From NCBI RefSeq assembly GCF_000003815.2, contig NC_049990.1, positions 18,543,248-18,605,247 on the forward strand: DNA of 62,000 bases, given 5' to 3'. Below, in pieces: positions 35,101 to 50,100 of this stretch; position 1 is the first letter of the stretch, and every line of letters begins with the position of its first letter. The notes beneath the pieces are model-generated. The model was not told the origin of the DNA and searched no databases. It saw only the letters and a list, made by a program, of their open reading frames with translations. This stretch comes from Branchiostoma floridae (taxonomy: Eukaryota > Chordata > Leptocardii > Amphioxiformes > Branchiostomatidae). The position numbers and the translations under genes were made by a program.

Positions 35101-38100
35101 GATCATAAAACCATTGATATATTAGTCAATCTTATAATTAGTGTTGTGAGGTTGTTTGGCATAACTGCAGGGTGTTTGACGCAGAAGCCAGAGGTCTCGG
35201 GTTCAAATATCATGTTACCAATCTTATGCACTTGAGAAAGATACTTTACACAACTTTCCTCACTCTACCCAGGTGTAGAACTTGTAGGTACCTTTGGTTG
35301 GGTACAGGTAGGTAAAAGGTAGTGGAAGGAGAGGGATAGGCCTCGCCACCCAATATCATGCCCTAGAATACTGTAATGATGAGGATACATGAGTACAGTG
35401 AATAATAACTCACTGCCCCTAAACTAAAGCCTCAAAAAGGCTGTGGGATTCCTTCACCTTAATTACATTTGGATCAAAAGGTAACAATCAGGCAAAAAAT
35501 TACATTTCGTATTTGAATCATATCTTACATTTGTGCACTTATCATCAAAATCGTGTATTCTCTGCCTACCATTTGAAAAAGGGTTAGAGTTTTAGAACCA
35601 ATAACTCAGAGTCTAATTCTCCAGCATGACTGTAAGTCTTGTTCATTTTGCTGTTCCCAGATTAACCTTGGATCAGAGGTCAAAGTAGCAGGTGTCGCCA
35701 CGCAGGGCCAAGGTGGGGGTCTCAGTGACGCGTGGGTGACGTCATACAAGCTGCTGTACAGCCTGGATGGTGACACATGGACCGTCATCTTGGACGACCA
35801 AGGCCGGCAAAAGGTGAAGTGACTATCCTATTCTGATCATTAATTTTAAACTAAGGAAGCAAAGGGGCAAAGTCCGAGTTATCTCTGTTGACTTCTTTCA
35901 GCACTCATATTTTATAGTTAATAAGCAAAAATCAACCATTTCCTGACATTCAACCACAACAGTATTATTTAATGAAAGATTATATTTGTACATAACAGAC
36001 ATCCTTTTGATGTCAGTCAACATCATACTTCTCCTTCTTTATTTATGATTACGGGTAAAAAGTTAATTTCTGCCCGTGATGTCATAAGTAAACACAGCTG
36101 GCACTACTAGTACTACTCGCACAAAAGTTCTTTTGAGAAGCAAACAGTGCACAATCATCATTTGGTACATACCATTGCAAGTTTTCATACTTCTCATATA
36201 TTGCATTTTACACTACTGGTTCCAAGGTCTAAACATTCTTTGGCATACGTGTATTAAGTATACCTACATTTGTATATAATTGTACACAGTAAAGGTTATC
36301 TCCTCCTAGAATGCAATTAAATTCGTCCATAGAGTGGAATTTATTCAATTCTTTTTATCAAGCAGCAAAAAAGGTGAACAGCTTTGTGGACTTATTAATC
36401 ATATCTTGAACAATCCATTTTAAAGTGACGTTCATTGCCGACTGTGCGCTTCTTTTGTTTTTCATCTATATCCAGGTGTTCTCTGGGAACAGCGATACTC
36501 AAACGGCGGTGACTAACATGCTGGACAGGTCTGTCATTGCAAGCCATGTACGTTTCCAGCCCCAAATCTGGTACCAGTCAATAGTCATGAGGGTAGAAGT
36601 GCTTGGATCGTACTTCAAAACAGGTAATATATATCCTTTGTCAGGAAAAATCATTTTTTTATGGATGCTACAAAGGAAGGGGCAGTTTATCTTTAATGTA
36701 GCATGCGTACCCAATGGTTTGCAGAACTGCCAAAAGTTTCTAACCTTCATGGTATAGAAAAGGGTACCTGTCCTTAGGATGGGATGTTACTAGCCATGGT
36801 ACACTGTTCATTGTGCTTAAGGGAATCTAGCCATACACTAAGCCAGTACTGTACATAGTATCTGTCTTCTCTGTCATGTCTAGTGGAAGAATAGCTCTTT
36901 GCTGAGCTGAGCAGAGCAAAACTGAAGTAAACTGGGCCCAATAACTTCAGAATGCCTGGATGCATTGTCTTGATGTTTAGTATGTGGGTAGGCCTTGATG
37001 AGATTTTGGGGCCCCCAAGCGGCTATGGTACTGCAGCAAAACTTCCAATATGTCATGCTCTGGACAAGCTATTATATGGTCACAAGTTTTCGTTGGTAGA
37101 TAGCTTTTTTGATTGGGAATGATATGTCAGGACCCTCTGGCAGCTTTCAGTTGCAGACTTTGAAACAGGGTATTAAGTCAAGATTTTTCATGATTTTGCC
37201 CCATAGGTAACTTTAATGAAGACTGGCATAATAACATGTTTCTGCTTGTTCAGTTAACAGCAGCTGGACTGAGTGGGGGCCATGGACAGAGTGTAGCGTG
37301 ACGTGTGACAATGGACAACGCACACGTGAACGCACCTGTACGCCCCCGGTCCCGATGTGCGGTGGGACCAACAAATGTGTTGGGTCCTCAACAGAGACAG
37401 AGGAGTGCACACATGGAGTCAGATGCACAGGTATACAGAAAACAGGCACCTATAACAGAAAACAGGCACCTATAGCGTTTAAGGGCATTTCACTGTGAAA
37501 ATCATTAACACACAGTATGTATGTATGATAATGATAATCATACAAAATGTATTACAGCAATATTACAAATAACATTAATATAAATAGTAGATTCCCTCAC
37601 TTAACACATATCAGTGGCACTGAAAAGTTTACATGTATATTCGTCATGTGTTTTGACAAACCAACTATTGCTATTGCAACCTTGGGACCTAAAAGAGGAT
37701 GAATGTGGACTGTAGGTGGACTTACTTGTGTAAGAGCAAGTCCATCCCATTTTGCTATGTCTTAGGGCTATTATTGTTAGTTCTAGTGGTCTATTATCCA
37801 GAGTAAATCCTTCGCACCAATTAAGGGAGTAAGTCCATCTTCAGTCCTCCATGTGTAAGACCATTTTCAGACCATTGATTGGACTTACTGTGGCTAAATT
37901 AGGCTATGGTCCATGGTAAGTTGCTCATAAGTCCAAGGTTTGAAAAAGCAATCAATATACATTTTTACTGTAATACGTAATAAAATGAAGCAATTCTATT
38001 CCATTCCATACCAACATTCAAGGAGCAAATATTCTATGCCACAGTGGCATAAGGACCTTGTGAAGTCTATTTTTTGTGGGTTACATTTATTTGGGGAATC

Positions 38101-41100
38101 TTAGCGCTACTTGTTTCCGCACCGTTTTTAACCGCTCAAAGTATGAAATAATGATGTAAATGTGGGAATACAGCGCAGTAGATATCAATTTCATATTGAT
38201 TATTTGTCCAGATTATTTCCACTTTTAAGCCTCAAATATTGCTTAGGTTGACTCGTCATTGAATTATTATGTGTCTTTTGTTATAATTAGCCGTTGGTGG
38301 TCTCTGGCACTTGAACGGGGATTGTGGCCTGTTGGACATTACGGGAAACGGAAATGACGGTACAGCACAGGGTACACGGCTGGCAGAGGGTCCAGAAGGG
38401 GAGACTGAAGGGTCTTACCTGTTCCTGGGAACTTCAACTTCGTACGTGGACATTCCTAATAACGGAGCATTGGACACCCGATACTCCATCACCATATTGG
38501 CCCAGATCTTCCCTACCTCTACACTTGGACCTGTCTTTGTTTATGCAGCAGATGCAGAACCTGTGGTGCGCCTGACATTGGCCCAGTATGATTCGGTGCA
38601 CTTTATTTTCAGGTACGTAGTCATGAGAAAGTCAGCTCATTGTAAGGATGCTAAATAGGACATGCGGTTTGCTTTCTCAGAATCCGATTTAAAGAAGATT
38701 TTAATCAAATAGATCTGATTCTAACCATTCTTAAATCGGTTTTAGATTGGATTTGTCTCAAGGTGTTTTGAGACAGCTTGACGATAATCCGATTTGGACC
38801 GTACATGTTCACAAAATTCATTCTAACAAACCTCAATATAAACTGGGCCAAACATTTCCTACTGATGAATACTCTTTATGAACACTTTTTACTTACAGTT
38901 TAGCAGATAGGACTGGGACAGTAACAACACATGTCACTGCACCCAATGTGACATTAAACAGTTGGAACAACGTGGCTGCAAGCTACAACTACAGCAGCGG
39001 AGAGATGTTCGTCTGGCACGACGGTGTTAAAGTGAAGAGCCAATGGCTTGGACCTAGGGAAAGCCGTACCCAACTTCCAATAAGACTTGGTGCTGTGGAC
39101 GGTTTTGGGGATTACGTATTTTCTGGAAGAATCTCTTGTCTACAGGTCTACGGCTATGCCATGAGCCCAGAAGAGATTTCTGTGGCACAGGGTAAATGTG
39201 CAGGTAAGTGTCTAAACATTCAATTAGAAATTAGAATGTTAGTGTTTATATTGATTTTATTATGAGTATCAGCGTTTGCTAAAGGCAGGATGCTTGCTAT
39301 GTTGAATATGCATCAAAATGACTGTCACATTTTTCTCTCTGTTAGAGTCAACTGAATGTCATACAATTTTGCATGACCATTTTAATTAACTATTCAGCGA
39401 CACCAATTGACGTAATATATAATCCACTTGACAAAACATCAGTCTGCTTAGCTTACATTGAAAGATGCAAATGACAAGGACTCAGATTTTCCTGTGTCTA
39501 TAGTGGCACATTAGGCCGCAAGCATTTCCTACTAGGGTGATTTTTGGGCAGGGTTTCCTCTTCCTTTAGACAAACCTTAAGTTGGTCGAGGCCCCTTAAA
39601 GTTTGTAGCATATGTCTCCAAGTTAGTTTTCATTGTCCCTTCTTTCTATCTTTTTATGTCGGGTTTCAAGTGCAGCGTTGTTTTTGCAGGCATTCCGAGG
39701 CAAATAGCAAGACATGAGCAAATGTAATATAATAATGTCTAACAGAACCTACATGTATTCTGTCTTCTTGTTTCAGCCATACGCTGTCCAAAACTGTCGG
39801 CTCCAAGCAATGGGATAATGACTGGTTGTAACTCGTTCAACCACACTGTACAGTTTGTATGCGATGAAGGGTTTATCTTGGGGGGTGCCTCCAATGCCAC
39901 CTGTCAAGAGGATGGGTCCTGGAGTGACGAAGTACCCATATGCATAGGTAAAGTTTGGATAATCTTTTATCTTTATTCATTTCATTCATTTCTTTAACCA
40001 GGGGGTTTCGGGGGTTTGGGTAGGGGGATGGGTGGCTGAGGTTATGTTGGTGTCCCTTCAACACGTCCATAATCAAGTGGACACTCCTGATTAGTAAAAA
40101 TTAGGAAAGAATGTTGCAAATCTCTTCTTGGTTTTTCAGGTCCACCCACAGGATTTGCTGTTGAGTCGTTTGATCAGACGTACATTGTGGTGACTTGGCA
40201 GGCCCCAGTGGACCAGACCACAGACTACTACACATTGGTGAGGACTCTAGCCTCTAGGCCGAGTGTACAGGACACCATTCAGGTCCCTGCCAACGGAGAA
40301 CTAAGGTATCTAATAATACATTAAATTGGCAAAATGTTGTCTCTTAAACATTGTCTCTTAATGGCTTCAGAGAAATGCAGTTTCTTGTAAAAATCATGTC
40401 AAGAGACTATACAGGGTATGTACAGACAGTTCTGCCTGACATCTGCACCACAAAGGAACACTGGCAAAGTGGAAAAAACACAGTCAGAATAACAGAAAGT
40501 TTTCTATTTGTGCCCACTGCCACTCATTTTGTCTCCTAAGGGTTAATGGACTAAAATCCACTAATTGCATAAAATCCACTAACAAATTGGTCATACCGTT
40601 TACAGGGTTTTACTGTATCATATCAGATTGTTGAAGACGACAAGTGATACATGACATGACATGTGCAACTTTCCAAGTCAGCTAGGTTGTGTCATTATGG
40701 CGTAATTGTAGGATGTTTGGCCCATAGACAATCAGGTCCAAGTTCAGGTCCGCTCATGGACTTGATCCTGTGGACCTGATCCAAACCTACATTGTATACC
40801 TGTGAATTTTCTGTACCCGTATTCCTACCTTTAATTACTGGTGTATTGATTATTTAGGAACTTCTAATATTGTACGGTAGTTTTATCAGTTAAGCCTGGA
40901 ATGTTTTAACATCATGACATTGTGCCTTTTGTGTGTTCTATGTTAGGTCAAACTTCAGTGGGCTTCATCCAGGGAAGAGGTATGCCTTCAGCATCACTGC
41001 ACAAGTGGGCAGTGTCGCAAGTGTGGCCGTTGATATCACAGCAAGATGTTGTAAGTGTCCCTGTCTATAAAGCTAAGGGCACAACCTGTCATACGTGCAA

Positions 41101-44100
41101 ATAGGTGCTCTCTATGTGCCGAAACGTGGGCAATATTTTGGGATCTGTAAGTGGTAAGTAGGGAATCCGACAGATTTTGGAGCATGCAGACACGCCATAG
41201 AAATTTACTTGCAGGCAAAAGTTTGTGTGCCATCGGGCTGTGGACTTGCCCCCCATACGTGCCAGTACGGGCGACACGCTTGCCCTGTACAGCCTGACTG
41301 TATCAGAAATACGTGGCGGACGTGGCCTCCCAAAAAAAACGTACGGAAAAATTGCCCATACGGCGGCTTGTGCCCTTAGCTTAGCTCATATCAGATTTAA
41401 GTACATGTACATTGGGAGCAAATTGTTGGTTGCATGTGCACAAATGTGTGCTCATACATGTTGTATGGTTTGCATTGGTTATTGGTTTGGCGGACTACTC
41501 TCTCTTAGCAGCCAGGGGCTGAATTGGAAGGAGCTTACAATAGGCGAGGCTTAATCATGAATAGTATGATTGAATCCCCAATCCATGGCTTGTGTGAAGC
41601 TTATGAAAGAAATTCAAAGTTAGGATTTTCACATCATGCCAAAATGTATCATGATGTAAGAATTTCCTATCGTATGCCAATTTTCCCCCGATATTTTCTT
41701 CTTTTTATTTGAAACTTGTCTATTATCATTTTATGATTATCATGATAATAATTATCATTCGTTCATTTGATAAATCATCATAACTTTTTTGTTTAGTACC
41801 TCCAAGTCCAGAGGAGGTCAGTGTGGTGGTGAGTGGTCCTAGTAGCATAACGGTGACCTGGGAAGTGGGAACCCAAGGCAACACTTTTTGGACAGCCACG
41901 ACGGCTGAGATACATCCGTCGGATGGTAATGACGTGGTAAGCTCATGCAAAACTGTTTTATTTTCTTCAGTTTAGTTTGTATACAAGTATACTAAGTCAT
42001 GATGTTTGTACCATAACTGGCCTATATGAATGAATGAACGAATGAACGAATGAATGAACAAACAAATGAACGAACGAACGAGTTTATTAGAACACCCAGC
42101 CCACGTGGGCTTATAACCCGGGGGAGGGTTGGGACCGAGGGTGATGCGGAATACACCGTGTTGTATTTTATTTATTTCATACTCACCCGAGTGTCACTTC
42201 CTTGTATTTCTACGCGTTGGAAGTGATTCGCCCGTTGACCCAGATTCCCCGTCCATATGCGGTCTGTGGGCCGTGTTGCTATGCCTCGCGCGTCGGGTTA
42301 TTGTAAAAATCTCAGTGTTACGATTTTCTTTATTTTTTGCCTGATTAATCTTAGGTGTATTCTCTTTCCGACAATATCAGTCATTTTCATGACTAAAATA
42401 TAGGTGATGGGTTTATTTCCACGTCAAAATTCCCCTTTTTGTGCATACTTTTTTGCGTGAAAAAAACTTTTCTCCCCCCAAAATTATGAAAAGTAGAGAG
42501 AGTGAAGAAACTGAAACCCGGCTGTTCTTAAAGCTGGAGTGATACCCTTCATTCCCATATACGGCTTTTCTGCTTTAGATCTATTTTCTTGAAGAGACGG
42601 CCTCTCGACTTGAGGGTGCGCAGCCTCGATTTGAGACCCCAAATAAACTGGGGTGTGCACCCTAAAGTGACGCCTGTTTAATTATATGAAATGACAATGA
42701 TTGTAAAATTGATGAACACACAATTGCCATTGCTTCGCTGCAACCATACATATTTATTTTGCACAGGTGACACATACCAACACCAGGGAAACCCATTTCA
42801 CTGCAACTTTCACTGGTCTTGTCAGTGGGAGAACCTATACTGTAGGTGTTCAGACCACCGTGAACGGAGCTTTGGAAAGTGAGATTGTCAATGTAAAGGC
42901 CACAACAGGTAAGGTCGTAACATATGCCTTAACTCACACAGTTATCTTAGATTTGACAATGCTAATATTATAACAGTTTACATAGCTGCGGGAAATTTTT
43001 TAAGTCTAGCACTTGTATGTTCTCATTGAAATCTAGAAAATGGCATTATTTTGGTCGAAAATTAAATCGGCTTTATTTTCAGTGAAAACTACTTGGTTGT
43101 TTCCCAATAGGAAAATTCCTCTTTTAACTATTGCCAAAAAATGGCAAGTTGAACGTATTATTTTTGGTCCCATTGGTAATATATTACAGAGCAGGTAACA
43201 AACGTTACCAGTAACGTTTGTTACGACAGTAACTTTCTTCAGTAACTAACAGTAACTAACCTTTTATTCAAAAGGATTAACATTATTGGCTACATCATTT
43301 AGGCATAAATTGACGTCCCAAGGGACATTTAAAAAGTGGGCAGCATTTTTTCACCGGGTCAGACAGAATGCTTAGAAAGCATCAAACAATGGTAACGTTT
43401 ATTACAGTCATTTCTGTACAACATTTTGTAAGCAAGGTGGGATACAAATGGCAGTCAATGACCCTTTTTTTGTTTCTTTAGAAAGCCAGAAAAACTGTAA
43501 AGCGTCACAAAAACGGCTATCCTAGTCTTATACGTGGATATAACCGTGGCAACCATTGTACTCATGGTGGTAACGTTTGTTACTGAATCTGGCGACAGAC
43601 ATAAACCACCTCACTCAGCTTCCAAGATCAGTGACAGGAGCGATCTGTCGTGATTGGGCAAAGGGCCTGGGTAGCCGGTTTTACCTGCCGAACAATCATT
43701 CTGTGAACTGAATTGTTACATTTGGGGCTACTATTTGAATTCTTCGTGTCTTCTCAGTCGACAGCCCGCCAATTTTTAGGGGGTGAAATCCCACCCGTGG
43801 CTATGATAATCTTCCACGCCATCAACCAATATGAATGTTGTGGTGCATCTTTTGTAAAACATTACAGGATTGTGGAAAAACGATTAGGAACCAGTAATTT
43901 TGTCTAAAATTTGCTGCTTATCAAGTCGCAAAGGCAGGCGACAGCATTTTTTACATTTAAATGAAAACGAGCCCTAGTTAGGTATAATATCTAGAGGCAT
44001 AATGATGGTCTTCCCAATATTGTCATGCAGCACCAAATGCACCAACAGACGTTGAGGTTACAGCTGAAGGGAGAAGCTTGACTATTGACTGGCAACCACC

Positions 44101-47100
44101 GACAGGAGATGTGGGTGGCTACAGTCTACAGCTTTCCTTTGGGAGCGTGGCAGTCAACGATGTCAGCTTATCAGCGAATGCTACACAATACCAGTTTAGG
44201 TAAGTCGGCACTGGTCTTAGAGATGTTCACCATTTTCCAGGGAAAATATTAATGTCTTTGTAGAGCCACTTGTTATGATGAGCCAGGGAACATTGCCCAA
44301 TATGTTAGAAGTTGAAATTTATGTTAAACAATTTTTTGCTACACGTTCTGTGAAATTTAGGTAAAAGAAGCAGAATCGAATGCGGAAATTGCCATTTGCC
44401 TTTGAGTTTGATAACAATGCCCCTCTGCTGGAATTTTCATTCATCACAGTGACTATATACAAGAGTCTGACTTATTCTTGCTACACAGACATATTGAACA
44501 TCAAGGCACATTGATAAACAGTAAATTCTTAGATAATATTTTCATTAATGTTTACAAATTCATCCTTTTACAAAGTTTAACAAGTATTATGAATTTTAAT
44601 AAATGAAATAGAACATAATTATTGTCCTTTACTCTCCAGTGGACTTGTACCAGGAAGAGAATATAATGTCTCAATCACCAGCGTCAGTGGCGCTGACAGT
44701 TATCTGGCAACCAGCCTGGTTGTCACTGAAGCCAAACGAATATGTAAGTTTGTTTTAACTATTCTTTAATGTATCATGTTCAGTTTTGTCTATAAAGGGT
44801 TAAAGCGTCCAGGCACTTGCACAGTCCATACAAGAAGGTAAGTTATGAAACTGGGTAAGTTTTATCAGTGACACAGTCAGCTGGCGTCCATATTTTACGG
44901 ACAAAATCGATAGATTGTTTCTCAGAGAAAAGAAAGAGCCATGTGAGCTTCATTTACCAATCCACGACTCGAATAAAGTACTTAATTCGACTTAGTGCAA
45001 CTTGAACCCATTACTTGCATGCTGAATTTGGATTAAGGACAGGTTAACAGTCGTCATCTTACCGAATGATCGTCACCATATAGCTGATTTGCCTTGTCCG
45101 GGCGTTCCATAACTTTTTGCAAGACTACGTAACAAGACTGAACCTAACCTGACCCTAATCAACTTTGCCATGAAACACAACGGTGTTGGAAGAGCATGCT
45201 AATACTTAAGTGACACATTGTTCTAGTAAAAATAAAAACCAACGACCATTTTGAAAGGTGACGACAGTTAACGAGATGGAAAATTGCCTTGGCGAACAGT
45301 GGTTCATTAATTGTAGAAAATTTATGTCGTCCCCTGTCTCTATTAAGGGATACATATAGAATACAACATGGTGTATTTTGTATCACCCGAGGTACCAGCC
45401 CGACCGCGGGAAGGATCGCCCTACGGCCAAAGGCCGGAGGGTGATCCGATCCGCGGTCGGGCTGGGACCGAGGGTGATGCGGAATACACCGTGTTGTATT
45501 TATGTCATACTCACCTGAGAAAACACATGAAACACATGAAATGTACCAGAAGTGGAGAAAATGTTGTATCCTTGAACCAAAAATTGTAGCAACAGCAATT
45601 ATTCTAATGTCCGAATCCGGTATTCGAATTGTCAACTATGCCGCACTCGGCCCGCTCAAAATGGTTCGATTTACTCGAAGGAAGCCTGTGGGATACAACT
45701 TCGAAGCTCTGTGATACAGAAAGTTATCACATGGTCTGGAACACCTGTATTGAACGTTTTCACGGCCCAGGTATGACATAAATAGTTATAGAGCCCTGGT
45801 GTATATGGTTTCATGTACTCCCTTAGAAAGAGTTCACTTGCTTGCTGTCTTCTTCTTCTCTATCTCCGACACTTCTAGGGAAAACCCCTTGTGGGGCACA
45901 ACATTACATGCCTGTATGCAGGTCTTCCTCTAGTGTGACTGTTGGTGGCAGTAAGAAAAAGCGGTGCATGAAAACAAATGTCCTAATTATTTCATTCCAG
46001 CTCCGGCGGCTCCAACAGCTGTAAAGGTCATTGCAGTGACATCATCTTCGATCGCCCTATCATGGGATGCTGCTGAGGGAGATGCAGATGGTTACGGAGT
46101 AACCGCCATTACCGAGTGTCAAGGTTCTGCAAACGTGACTTTGTCCGTCGAGGGAGTAATGGTCTGTACATCCCGTACACACGTAGACATGATAAATTGT
46201 AGGAAAATGTGGTGCTGAGTAGATTTCTAGTGTATTTATTGTAGTCTGTAATCGTGCATTTAATATAATGAACGTGATGTAATTGGCCACATGGCTCTTA
46301 GGCTAATCACATTATTTGCAATCTTGATGATAACATTGATCAAATGTATATTGAGGATATTACATGACAGGCAAATTGGAAATGAGAGAGATATTGATTC
46401 AGACTTTTTAGAATATCTTCCAATTCTTAATACCACAGCAGGCATTCTGTTAGAAGAAGTAAGTTCTTATTACTATTGGCTAAAATGGATTATCATTTTG
46501 TCACCTAGGTTGAGGTTACAGGTCTGGACTCAGGCTGCGAGTACGAGCTGACAGTCCTAACTCTTTCGGGAGAGAAGAAAAGGCAGGCAGTTTCTCTGAA
46601 ACAAACGACATGTAAGTGTGAATATAAGTCACACCATGGATGTTATGTAACATACTTTATGTCATACCTGCGCCGCGATAACATTTGATACAGGTGTTCT
46701 GGACTGTGTGATAAAAAGCTTTATGTCACACCTGTGACGCGAAAACGTTCGATACGGGTGTTCCGGACCGGGCCGTACGCTTCCGTATCGCACAGGTTCG
46801 AAAGGCGTATCACACAGGCTCCATTCGAGTAAATCGAACCGTTTCGAGTGGGCCGAATACGGCATGATTGGCAATTCGAATACCTGATTCGGACGTTGGA
46901 ACATTGCTGTTACAACATTTTTTTGTTCGAGGGCACCAAATTTGTTCAACTTCTGGCGCATTTTGCATCAAAACATGGGTTTTCTCAGGTGGGTATGACA
47001 TAAATAAAATACAACACGGTGTATTCCGCATCACCCTCGGTCTAAGCCCTCACGCGGGTCGGGCTGATACCTTGGGTGATACGGAATACCCCGTGTTGTA

Positions 47101-50100
47101 TTCTATATGTATCACGCAGGCTTCGAGGTTGTATCACACAGGCTTCCATGGAATAATCCAATCGCGGCGTAGTCAAAAATTCGAATACCTGATTTGGATG
47201 TTCACTTGGAACATTGCTGTTGTAACACTTTTTGCATCGGTCCCAGCCCTCCCGCGGGTGATACGGAATGCACTGTGTTGTATTAATAGATATTCTATAT
47301 AAAAAAAAATTATCACCTTTGGATACTATTAAAAGGCAATTATAGCTTAATTATGTGCAGCCTTCTAGATCTCTGCTTTAGTGTCCAGATTTGTGTTGGA
47401 AATCTGAGATTTGAATTCCTTGATTTTCTGTTTTGCAGGGCCAGAAAGTCCACAAAATTTTAGAGTATCACTTATCGCAGAGTACTCGCTCACCGTGGTG
47501 TGGGATCCCCCTTCTAGTGGACTTTTTTCCCAGTACATAGTCAGCATTATGCCAGAACATGGAACCAACCCTGAAGTCTCGCTAACCCCTTTGGATGAGA
47601 GAACGGTAAGAAAGTTATTTTTTTCATATTAACAGTGTCAATGTGATTATGAAACTTTGCGTCATGTATGACATATCCAGTTAATATTAAATGATTAAAA
47701 CCGCAAGGGGATTTTCTACATAGTACATACATACATACAATGTACAATATACATACACAATATAAAATTGTACCAAGCGATCAGACATGTTAACTTCAAT
47801 GATGTATATTTCTGAATAAATGTCAATGTGATTACCCAAATTATTCCATTGAGTCTTATACAATAGAACACTAAACCAGATGGTGCTTTGTAGATACATG
47901 TACCTCGTATAATAGTTTCATCCTGCATACAAGTAAAGGCCTGTATTTAAAAAAATGAGAATATGCCTGTTGCTCTTGCAAATCTCTCAAAGTAGACCAG
48001 ATAAAGGTCAATTTTGGAAATAAATGGCTTGAGACAGCCTTACAAAGTTTACTAGCTTGTTATAATATGCTGTCTATTAATAACCAAAACAATATGTATA
48101 TCATCCCCCACAGGTCACTTTTGAAATCCTGCACACAAACACTCAGTATAATGTCACTTTGCGTGTGTTGTCGGGTACTCAAGATGGGAATCCCTTGACT
48201 ATCTCAGCAACAACAAGTAAGGGCTTTTTCTTTTACAATACCCTACAAAGGATTCTATGGTGGGGTTGTGTGGTGTGATTGCAATGTGTTTGGGCCAGAA
48301 CCCAGAGATGACATCCTACATGTACATGTACGCGTAGTTTCAAACCCTGCCATGCTACTGATCTTGTGCCCTAGGGAAAGGCACTCAACGCGACTTTCCT
48401 CACTCCACCCAGGTGTACACAAAATTAATGTACTACCTGTTTTCAGTTGGGGAGGTAAAAGGCGGTGGGGTGTTGAGCTTCACATTATATAGATAACAGC
48501 CTGTGATGACATCATACTGCTTGTTCATAATGATACAATGTCAAACGACATGTAGAATCTGTTCCCCAATAGAAAATTATAGGTCTCAGACTTCAGAATT
48601 GTTTAGTATCCTAGCAACACAGTGTACCTCTAATAATCATTGGGCAAGTTTGATTCTAATCTATCTAATATTACCATCTAGTGTTTCAACATTGAACATT
48701 ACCAATATATTGATCCTTGTTAAATTCAGCTTTACACTTCACAGATCAATATAATCTATGATGACTGTCAAGTGGTCATTTAACTGAGACAAAGGACTTA
48801 AGGAATCTGTTATAAGTCATAGGAAGACTAACTATTGATTTTGTGATCTTTTTCTTTAGAGATGTACTACCATTTTCCCATGGATGAAAGAGTGGCTGGT
48901 GGCATAGCTGGACGTTACGTACATGCACCACTGACTGTATTCGGTGATGTCAACCTTGTCAAGGTAAATCATAGTTTATTACCAGTCAAATGTCTTTGTT
49001 ATATATATATATATATATAACATATATATATATATATATATATATATGTTATATATATATATCCATACCTATAGATATCCATATATATGTGTTTAGTTGT
49101 ACTGTAAGTAGTTGTTATACATGTAGACCTTACGAAAGTCGCTGTACTTTTGTCGTGTCAATAAAGATTATTATATATATTACCTTATATCATAGTCGGT
49201 CTGTATTTACGTTCGATATCAGTGTTCTGACCGGTCTATATTTTATGGTACGGCCCGGAGCTCCATATTTCGATTGGAATGATTCAAACTCGCTTGCTTG
49301 CGCTGCTGTGTAAAACTCGAACAATAGTTTCGTTCCTTTGCCTGATACTTTAATTTGTTTGAATTGACAAAGTTGTTTTCCCTATGTTTACATGTTGTGT
49401 ATATGGCATTATCACCTGTTACTAACACTGCATATGCACACTGCTATTTATCCCCATTACGGGGGCTGAGCAGTAGAAAAGAAGAAGATCAGTGCATTGA
49501 TGTCTTTTGCTCTTTTTTTTTTTAGGTAAACTTGTGCAATGAGTTTCCTTGGGTTGGCATGATATGAATAAAACACAACACGATTTATTCCATATCACCC
49601 TTGGTCCCAGCCCTCCCGTGGGGTGGATTGCCCTACGGTCATTGGCAATCTTAATCCTATCTGCGGTTGGGCCATACCTCGGGCAATATGGAGTACCCCG
49701 TGTTGTATTCTGTGTAATTTATATATGTCTTGTAAATCAGCCATTGATATTAAAACTAAATGACCACAGCCTCATACCTTCACCAAATGACATGCACGCC
49801 TTTTTTAGTGACGTACTATAAAATGTTGATGATCTTCTCTAGCCAGATAATAACACAACTTAGTTACATCAGGAATGTCTTATGGAAGCATATCCTCATG
49901 TAACATATATCCACATGTATTGATATGTACATGAGGCCCCTATTTGCATGATGTATGTCAACAGCCCGTATACATGCAGTCATCAATCGAGATAGAATGG
50001 ACATGCAAGATGGTCATAGTCACTCCATTAACATGTGCCGTTGTCAACTTAACTCTTTTATAACTACAAAATGAATGCCCTTGATGCCCTTGGAATAGGC

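Noticed and set aside
46141-46218. Exon 35 extending to the end of its open frame
   Set aside because: FN3 part 2 needs a phase-0 junction near 46,155-46,161; the later codons (MVCTSRTHVDMI) do not fit an FN3 strand.
48990-49313. Open frame across the TA microsatellite
   Set aside because: Low-complexity IY/YI repeats from (TA)n, no conservation.
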